NCBI GenBank assembly: GCA_035479015.1 | Contig: DATIJC010000011.1 | Location: forward strand, 1-52,441 | Length of the DNA stretch: 52,441 nucleotides | Source of the DNA: DATIJC01 sp035479015 | GTDB lineage: Bacteria; Patescibacteriota; Microgenomatia; UBA1400; UBA12028 | Direction of reading: 5' to 3' | Part shown: positions 46,992 to 52,441 of the stretch, in pieces | Layout: the number at the start of each line of letters is the position of its first letter | How positions within the stretch are numbered: the first letter of the stretch is position 1 | Notes under the pieces: generated by a model | What the model saw: the letters and a program-made list of their open reading frames with translations, nothing else | Told to the model about the DNA's origin: nothing | Database searches by the model: none | Program-made: the position numbers and the translations under genes

Positions 46992-48867
46992 CAGGAGGTG
47001 TAGGAGTTGGTAATGCACTACTTTGTCTTGTGGGTGTGATGCTGGCTGCAGCAGCCTCAGCTTGTTGTTTAGCAATTATTTCTTGTGGATTAGTAGTGAT
47101 AACTGCATGTTCTTTATCACTAGCAATTACGCGTATAGCGATGTGGTTCTGTCCAGCAAAGAAGAGTCCCTCTCCTACATCTGCTGCTAAAAGTAACCGC
47201 CGCTCACCCTCAGAGAGGAAAAACACTTCTGAAAGTTTCGGCACCGCTGCTGAAGACTGCTTCATAAGCAACTGAATTGAGGAGTTAGTAACGATCGCTT
47301 TACCATATTCATTGCCTAAAAAGTCTTCTACGTCCTGAGTGATGGTAGTGATGCCTAAGTAATACTTGCGGGCACGCTTGGCGAGCGAGTGTAAGAATGA
47401 TGCACTATCTCCGTGTTTCATGAAGTACCATGCTTCATCAATGACAAGTACGCGCTTCTTTAACTCTTTTTTCACACGCGTCCAGACGAAATCAAGAATG
47501 ATGAACATGGCGATGGGCCGAAGAGCCTCTTCAAGTTCTTTGACAGAAAAGACTGTGAAGTGATTGGTAATGGAAAAATTGGATTTTTGATCAAAGATGC
47601 CACGAAATGATCCACGGACAAATTTTTCCAAACGCGCTGCTAGGTTTTGCGCCTCGTTGGTTTCCATACCAATCAACACTTTATAGAGATCTTCAAGTAG
47701 TGGCGGCTCGTTTGATTGTGTCGCGGGCTCCGGAGTAATGCCTTTTGATTTATAAGCGCCGACAATAGCCCGGTCAAGGATAGCATCTTCTTGCGGAGTC
47801 ATTTCCCCCATCATGATGCGCAGTAGGGTGTGGAGGGAAAGAATTTTTTGTCCGAGCTCGTTTTGACCCTCTTCAAAAACCGCAGAGAGATCAAAGGGAT
47901 TGATTTTAATCGGTGAGTCAAACGTAAAATTGACATATTCGCCACTCACAGTTTTACACAAGTCCTCATACTCGTGCTCTGGATCAAGGACAATGACATC
48001 GGTATCAAACATCATTTGCCTATAGGCCTCAAGTTTAATAGCATAGGACTTTCCCGCACCAGATTTAGCAAACACCACCATGTTGGCATTTTCCATACTG
48101 AAACGGTCAAAGATGACGAGCGAATCATTATGCTCATTAATTCCATACACAATTCCTTCCTCCATGGTTAGTTCTGAGGAGGTGAAAGGGAATGTGGTGG
48201 CAAGAGACGTAGTGTCCATGTTACGAACAAATGATAATTTATCGACACCTGTGGGAAGTGTGGTTTTAAAACCCTCTTCCATCTGTAAAGTAGCCTTCTT
48301 ACTAATGATCAAGAGTGAACCAAGAGTGGATTGGACTTGTTTGGTAGTGCGGTCTAGATCTTCGAGAGAATCAGACGTGATGGTGATGTAGAGACCGAAC
48401 TGGAAAAAACGCTCTGCGCCTTTTGCTAGCTGCTCCTGAATGGTACGGGCATCTTCAAGTTTGATTTCTGTATCAATATTGCCAATCTTGCCATTTTTTA
48501 AATCACTGGAGAGTTCGGCTTCCATTTCTGTGATCTTTCGGCGCAAGTCTTGTAAAATCTTGGCGCTATCTACAGGAAAGATATACATTGAGATGTCCAT
48601 GGCATGCGGAAAAGTAATGAGGGGTGATAGCCAGTTAGCGGGCACGGAGCGTGGATAGCCAGAGATAAACAATGTTCGGGTGAACGTTGAATTAATGTGT
48701 TGATAAGTAAAATCAACCTCGATCGCTTCTGGGGCAATGATATCAAGAATACTCACAAGTCCAGACGAAAATTGCGTTATCTCAGGAGCGATCGCTGGCT
48801 CCTTTACTGCAGGAGCAGCTGCATCATTTTTTTTAGATGGCAGGTTTTTAAATAAGTTAAGGGCCAT
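46981..48867 (-). CDS. VirB4-like ATPase (type IV secretion)
   Basis: A 628-residue protein. The N-terminal ~240 residues match the VirB4/TraC N-terminal domain (LFISGYPRSVPANWLSPLI). The ATPase core has Walker A FAKSGAGKSYAIK at about residue 265-277 and Walker B KRVLVIDEAWYFMKHG at about 467-478; then ITTITQDVEDFLG and TNSSIQLLMKQS. It powers protein or DNA export or pilus assembly at the membrane. A proline/alanine-rich tail ends it. It overlaps the upstream 282-residue gene by 11 bp. Confidence 0.92.
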   Translation of the reverse strand: MALNLFKNLPSKKNDAAAPAVKEPAIAPEITQFSSGLVSILDIIAPEAIEVDFTYQHINSTFTRTLFISGYPRSVPANWLSPLITFPHAMDISMYIFPVDSAKILQDLRRKITEMEAELSSDLKNGKIGNIDTEIKLEDARTIQEQLAKGAERFFQFGLYITITSDSLEDLDRTTKQVQSTLGSLLIISKKATLQMEEGFKTTLPTGVDKLSFVRNMDTTSLATTFPFTSSELTMEEGIVYGINEHNDSLVIFDRFSMENANMVVFAKSGAGKSYAIKLEAYRQMMFDTDVIVLDPEHEYEDLCKTVSGEYVNFTFDSPIKINPFDLSAVFEEGQNELGQKILSLHTLLRIMMGEMTPQEDAILDRAIVGAYKSKGITPEPATQSNEPPLLEDLYKVLIGMETNEAQNLAARLEKFVRGSFRGIFDQKSNFSITNHFTVFSVKELEEALRPIAMFIILDFVWTRVKKELKKRVLVIDEAWYFMKHGDSASFLHSLAKRARKYYLGITTITQDVEDFLGNEYGKAIVTNSSIQLLMKQSSAAVPKLSEVFFLSEGERRLLLAADVGEGLFFAGQNHIAIRVIASDKEHAVITTNPQEIIAKQQAEAAAASITPTRQSSALPTPTPPAIS

Positions 48868-49705
48868 ATTGTCCTTGGGTTGGTGGTGGAGTAGGGGCTG
48901 GTAAGTTGGTTATATTCTGTGGAACCGTTTCTTGAATACTTTGAGTGGGACTGTCCGCCTTGGGTAGAGGCTCAGGAATAGCTAGTGCTGGAGTAGGAGG
49001 TCTTTCGCTAGGCGCATAACGAAGGCTCGATCCGACAAGCGGTGAGACATACTCTTTTTGATCTACCATCTTGACGCCCTTTACCGCCTCTGGGTTATAA
49101 ATCATATAAAAAAGCTGAATGAGTTCTTGGGTATTTAGCTGCGAGGCAAATAATCCAATGCGGGCAAATTGATGGACTAGGTGATCACGGCGTGGCTCTA
49201 GGTTGGTGAGGGCCTTTTCAATGATCGCGTGTTTGTCTAATGTTGGTAATTCTTTTTTCTGTATGCCTGGTATAAGTGATGAACCGACGTTTATTCCGGC
49301 CTCCAGGGCGGTATATGTGACGATAATATAGAACTTCTTCTCCAAGACATTTCGCTCTTGGACTAGTTGTTCCACAAACTCACGGTACTCTTTAATATTG
49401 TTTTTGCGCACAGGGTTATAGGCGTGAATTTCCTGATCTTTTAAGAGGTCTAGATAGGAAGTGACGTCTTTTTTTGATGATCGAATCAGGATCTCAATGG
49501 GAAACGAGAGGGAATTTAGTAAAGCTGCATACGCATAGATGGTGGCGTCTTGTTCCTCCTCTGAGTAGAGATCAAAATTGATGGCTGTGCAGCGCATAAC
49601 TAATGAACATGCGCCGTCCTGCATAATCACTAGATTATTGGATATGTCAAAAATCTCGAGATATTTTTGCGTCGTTGACTGAAGAGTGGAACCTTGGCTG
49701 ACCAT
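48857..49705 (-). CDS. Conserved protein of the VirB4/PrgI cluster
   Basis: A 282-residue protein. The first ~200 residues mix beta strands and helices (YLEIFDISNNLVIMQDGACSL, FPIEILIRSSKKDVTSYLDLL) and resemble the N-terminal module of VirB4/TraC-type proteins. The C-terminal ~65 residues are proline-rich and probably disordered. It lies between PrgI-like and VirB4-like genes, so it is likely a structural partner of the secretion ATPase. TATAAT is 6 nt before the ATG; repeat copy 3 starts 20 bp upstream. Confidence 0.75.
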   Translation of the reverse strand: MVSQGSTLQSTTQKYLEIFDISNNLVIMQDGACSLVMRCTAINFDLYSEEEQDATIYAYAALLNSLSFPIEILIRSSKKDVTSYLDLLKDQEIHAYNPVRKNNIKEYREFVEQLVQERNVLEKKFYIIVTYTALEAGINVGSSLIPGIQKKELPTLDKHAIIEKALTNLEPRRDHLVHQFARIGLFASQLNTQELIQLFYMIYNPEAVKGVKMVDQKEYVSPLVGSSLRYAPSERPPTPALAIPEPLPKADSPTQSIQETVPQNITNLPAPTPPPTQGQYGP

Positions 49706-49711
49706 AAATTC

Positions 49712-49717
49712 ATTATA
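49712..49717 (-). promoter_or_regulatory. Putative -10 box for the gene 48857-49705
   Basis: TATAAT on the minus strand, 6 nt before the ATG at 49705, between the gene and repeat copy 3. Confidence 0.5.
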
Positions 49718-49725
49718 GCGGTATC

Positions 49726-49823
49726 TGTCATTCCTGCGAAGGCAGGAATCCAGTCAATAAGATATTCCGCTCGTTTCTGGATCCTGGATAAGGCTCCTAA
49801 TCGCCGCCTTTACCGGGATGACA
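49726..49823. repeat. MITE-like element, copy 3 (98 bp)
   Basis: The left end (TGTCATTCCTGCGAAGGC and on) equals copy 2. The right end has diverged, with CTGGATCCTGG and ending GGGATGACA. It lies between the PrgI-like gene and the 48857-49705 gene. Confidence 0.8.
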
Positions 49824-49824
49824 A

Positions 49825-50844
49825 TTAATTAGCCTTTATAAATAAAGGGTTTATTATGCTGTTTTTCAGTCCTAATATACTTTTCTCGAAACTAAAGCCG
49901 TCTTTCTCAACACTTACTACGTATTCTCCATCTTCAAGCGGTGTGGCGACCTCAAATTGACCTAACGCATTGGTTTTGAGGGCCCGCACGGGTAGACCAT
50001 CGAACTTGCGCGATACCGTAACGATGGCATTATCAAGTATCTTTTCATCTTTTGTCACTACCATCCCCACGATTAAGTTTGGAGTTTTAGGGACAGAAGG
50101 AAAAGGAAGCGTAGTACTTGTTTTAACTTTCTCGGATACATCACTCGGCGTGGCAGAAAATAAGGTATGCATTTCGGTCAACTTAGTGTCTAGTGGCTGG
50201 CCAACGGTCCCGAGCTTGTCGAGGGGTTTTGGAATTTCTTTACTAACATCTAATTTCCCATCTTTAGTCTCTATAGGTGCTGGCTGTGTCGGCATCTGCA
50301 TAGTCGGGCGCTCAGGCTGCTGGCCAACGGTCCCGAGCTTGTCGAGGGATGGGGTTACTGTTTGTGTAAAGAGTGCCATGACGGTCCGAATCTTTTCATC
50401 TTCCTCATCGGTTGGCTTATCACTAGGCTTTACTGTCGTAACAGTCTGCATAAATTCACCATAGCGGGTCTTGCGGTATGGCCGTAGCTCCTCTGCTCCA
50501 AAAGTAACCTGTTGGACGACGGTCGATGGGACAAACTCAAAAGCTTGGGGAACAGATTGCGTTTTTTTCCAAAAAAACATTGTTGGCTGATAGATAGAAC
50601 GGATGAAAGCGATAATCCAGCGATCAAGTGGGCGGCCCTCAAAAGGTAAGAAGGCCATACCGGCGCCGATGGCGACCGAAAGTATGGCAATAGGAATTTT
50701 AATTATCCCTGGTAAATTTGTACTATTGGCGATGACAGCAAACAACACACCACCAGCCAACTCCATGAATTGCTTGAGTGTCATGGAGCCAATGAGGTGA
50801 AACTCGTACCCCGTCACGTTTTGGGGAACCGGATGCTCTTGCAT
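49825..50844 (-). CDS. PrgI family protein with C-terminal carboxypeptidase-regulatory-like domain
   Basis: A 339-residue protein. The N-terminus (residues 1-95) is PrgI-like: PVPQNVTGYEFHLIGSMTL, two hydrophobic helices at about 25-45 and 48-65, and RPLDRWIIAFIRSIYQP. A long, proline/threonine-rich linker holds two copies of LDKLGTVGQ (about residues 166 and 207). The C-terminal ~80 residues form a beta sandwich like carboxypeptidase regulatory domains (NALGQFEVATPLEDGEYVVSV). PrgI-type proteins stand before VirB4 in type IV systems of Gram-positive bacteria. Confidence 0.85.
   Translation of the reverse strand: MQEHPVPQNVTGYEFHLIGSMTLKQFMELAGGVLFAVIANSTNLPGIIKIPIAILSVAIGAGMAFLPFEGRPLDRWIIAFIRSIYQPTMFFWKKTQSVPQAFEFVPSTVVQQVTFGAEELRPYRKTRYGEFMQTVTTVKPSDKPTDEEDEKIRTVMALFTQTVTPSLDKLGTVGQQPERPTMQMPTQPAPIETKDGKLDVSKEIPKPLDKLGTVGQPLDTKLTEMHTLFSATPSDVSEKVKTSTTLPFPSVPKTPNLIVGMVVTKDEKILDNAIVTVSRKFDGLPVRALKTNALGQFEVATPLEDGEYVVSVEKDGFSFEKSILGLKNSIINPLFIKAN
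50197..50348. repeat. Two identical 29-bp direct repeats 123 bp apart
   Basis: CTGGCCAACGGTCCCGAGCT and the next nine bases occur at 50197-50225 and again at 50320-50348. They encode the repeated LDKLGTVGQ in the PrgI-like protein. The spacing is a multiple of three, so it keeps the frame. Confidence 0.9.
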
Positions 50845-50859
50845 ACGATCAAGTATAGC

Positions 50860-51813
50860 CTATTGTGTCTTCAGAGGTATCGCGGGAACACCGATATTAA
50901 CGTCAGCTCGTGTGTTATCTACTAATAGTGCATTGCCTAGTAATCGATAAAACGGAAGAAGTAAACGCTGCCCTTCATCGAAACGGTATTCAAGCGTGGC
51001 TTTGGAAATAGTTAATTGCTGAATTGAACTAGCTGGAAATTGAAATGCTGAAATTTTTCCTTGTCTAAATAATGAGATAAGATCATCCTTATTGTAGAGC
51101 GGAGTTGATACGCCTTTTGTGGTGGTGAAGTATAACGACGGAATGACCGCTTTCCCAATTCCTTGAGAAGTTACATAGAAAACAAACTCACTAGAGAAAA
51201 CATTCGAATTTTGCACAGGAATCCCATCGACAGTGAGTGCATATGCTAATTGGATAACCACGGCTTGCTCGGGAGGTACTTCAGTTTCTTCCTCAGATTC
51301 GGAGGTATATGTCACGTGTGATGGAGTATTTGGATCAAGTGAGTAGGGGAGAGAAAGCTTGGAGAAAAAATCGGTAGCAAAACGTTCAGCCCGGGTTAGC
51401 GTGACAACTTTATCGAATGTTGCATTTGAGTTGGAATAATTGACCTGTGCTTGTCCTTTTATCTGTGACAAAGAAATTGTTTTATCAGCATTTGTGTAAA
51501 TATTAGGTGATTGTGGCAGGGGAGTAAGTTGGAGATTATTTGCTAGTGTGGGTAGTAATTGCGTCGACGAGGTTACTTCGCTCACGCTATATACATTTGC
51601 GCTTGTTGGTAGCGAAACATTGGTCGCAAACGACATGCTTGGGATCATTACTTTTTTTTCGGGGAGAAACGATGGTTCGGGGTAGACAGCCACCAGAGGG
51701 GCTCGGGTTGGAGCCTTTGGTGTGAGAAAGCGAAAAGCCAATGCTCCGACAAGCAATAAAACTAAAAATATAATGAGAACGGGTATATAGTTTCTCTTTT
51801 TCTTAGGTTTCAT
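50860..51813 (-). CDS. Hypothetical membrane-anchored protein of the secretion cluster
   Basis: A 317-residue protein. A basic N-terminus (KPKKKRN) and one hydrophobic helix (about 10-28) anchor it; the rest lies outside the membrane. The outer part has a serine/threonine-rich stretch (about 60-130), then beta-rich segments ending with YRFDEGQRLLLPFYRLLGNAL. No catalytic motif is visible. Between the M23 peptidase and PrgI genes, it may be a structural part of the channel. Confidence 0.65.
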   Translation of the reverse strand: MKPKKKRNYIPVLIIFLVLLLVGALAFRFLTPKAPTRAPLVAVYPEPSFLPEKKVMIPSMSFATNVSLPTSANVYSVSEVTSSTQLLPTLANNLQLTPLPQSPNIYTNADKTISLSQIKGQAQVNYSNSNATFDKVVTLTRAERFATDFFSKLSLPYSLDPNTPSHVTYTSESEEETEVPPEQAVVIQLAYALTVDGIPVQNSNVFSSEFVFYVTSQGIGKAVIPSLYFTTTKGVSTPLYNKDDLISLFRQGKISAFQFPASSIQQLTISKATLEYRFDEGQRLLLPFYRLLGNALLVDNTRADVNIGVPAIPLKTQ

Positions 51814-51819
51814 AGTTTT

Positions 51820-52441
51820 TTAATTCCCACAAGTCGTTGTGAATACTTTCAAGCCTAGTGCAGGTACAGGATTCTTTGGCACGAGGTCAGTTAATAAAAA
51901 TGGGACTGAGAGCGCCTCATAATGGAGGTGATTTGCCATGTTTCCGCCTCCGGTACTGCCAGTATAACCGATAATATCTCCGGCTTTGAACTGTTTTGTT
52001 GTCTGATGTTCAACGCTTGAGTCCCAGAACTGACTTAAGTGTGCAAACATAATGCTACCAAATTGAGCATTCGCTAACACAACATGATTTCCATAAGGTG
52101 TTAGTGTTCCTCGTAAAGTGTCACCAGGAGGATTGTTATAACAAGCGACTTGTGGATCATCTTGACCATCTGTACAGGCGATAGCCGTACCATCATATGG
52201 GGTAATCACTGGGGTGCCCAGAGCATTGCCTATGTCAGCCGCGGTGCTCAGTCTACCATTCCACGTGGCATGTGGTGAGCCATCACCATAATATGCGAGT
52301 ACGGAGACTGTACCATTGGTTGGCCAACAACCCGCACCCGGAGGATTGCCAAAAGTTACTGATGCGGCTGTCGTGACTGTCTGACCTGTTGCCCCCACCT
52401 GGGCATCTGATCCTTGTACATCAAATTTCATTAAGAAAACA
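51820..52441 (-). CDS. M23 family peptidase, partial (5' end beyond the window)
   Basis: At least 203 residues read from an internal ATG; the frame stays open to the right edge, so the protein starts outside the window. The LytM/M23 domain shows PYDGTAIA, the NHVVLANAQFGSIMFAHLSQF segment, FKAGDIIGYTGSTG and HLHYEAL with the HxH metal motif. The lysostaphin-type enzyme should cut peptidoglycan cross-links to let the secretion channel pass the wall. Cysteines at about residues 35, 86, 96 and 201 may form disulfides. It is the first visible gene of the VirB4 cluster. Confidence 0.85.
   Translation of the reverse strand, partial: VFLMKFDVQGSDAQVGATGQTVTTAASVTFGNPPGAGCWPTNGTVSVLAYYGDGSPHATWNGRLSTAADIGNALGTPVITPYDGTAIACTDGQDDPQVACYNNPPGDTLRGTLTPYGNHVVLANAQFGSIMFAHLSQFWDSSVEHQTTKQFKAGDIIGYTGSTGGGNMANHLHYEALSVPFLLTDLVPKNPVPALGLKVFTTTCGN

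Noticed and set aside
46981..48867. An integrative conjugative element or prophage
   Set aside because: No integrase, relaxase, attachment repeat or phage structural gene is visible.

Overview
The window looks like part of a small, streamlined bacterial genome of the Candidate Phyla Radiation (Patescibacteria), probably Microgenomates-like. This is inferred from gene content and not from any rRNA, because no rRNA gene is present. The pointers are very compact spacing, many short lineage-specific membrane proteins, a DUF4012-type protein, a PrgI/VirB4/M23-peptidase export cluster, a VanW protein, two class A penicillin-binding proteins and a very short SufD. TGA is used as a stop codon (for example at 4847-4849), so the standard code appears to apply.

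Layout. 1-2.5 kb: unknown membrane proteins, a nucleotide-kinase-like protein and a HEPN-like protein. 2.5-9 kb: peptidoglycan synthesis, with two bifunctional PBPs around a GH18-like hydrolase. 9-13.7 kb: two adjacent cytidylate kinases, a PfkB sugar kinase, a LOG-family protein, and Rpe- and RpiB-like pentose-phosphate enzymes. 13.7-18.5 kb: three tRNAs, an aquaporin, MazG-like and NUDIX house-cleaning enzymes, ComF, then tmRNA with SmpB. 18.5-21 kb: membrane proteins. 21-26 kb: a SUF iron-sulfur assembly locus (sufC-B-D, two tiny genes, sufS-U). 26-35 kb: accessory genes, including a secreted alginate-lyase-like protein with a dockerin, a DEDD exonuclease, nucleotidyltransferases, an orphan solute-binding protein and VanW. 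35-42 kb: valS, bL25, a DUF4012 protein and RNase H. 42-47 kb: the classical origin neighbourhood jag-yidC-yidD-rnpA-rpmH facing dnaA-dnaN, with DnaA-box-like sites on both sides of dnaA. 47-52.4 kb: a type IV secretion-like cluster that runs off the right edge.

Three sequence-level patterns stand out beyond the genes. First, there are at least eight short arrays of degenerate 7-bp direct repeats, usually exactly four units, each with its own heptamer. Most lie in frame inside sufS and valS, at places that look like variable loops of the proteins. Second, three copies of a 91-98 bp element with inverted ends (TGTCATTCCTG at the left, GATGACA or a close variant at the right) sit just upstream of minus-strand genes. 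Third, many genes carry a TATAAT-like box only 6-11 nt before the start codon, which suggests widespread leaderless transcription, and some divergent gene pairs are separated by only 17-30 bp. No CRISPR array, transposase or prophage was seen. Apart from the tmRNA interval there is no gene-free stretch over 300 bp.
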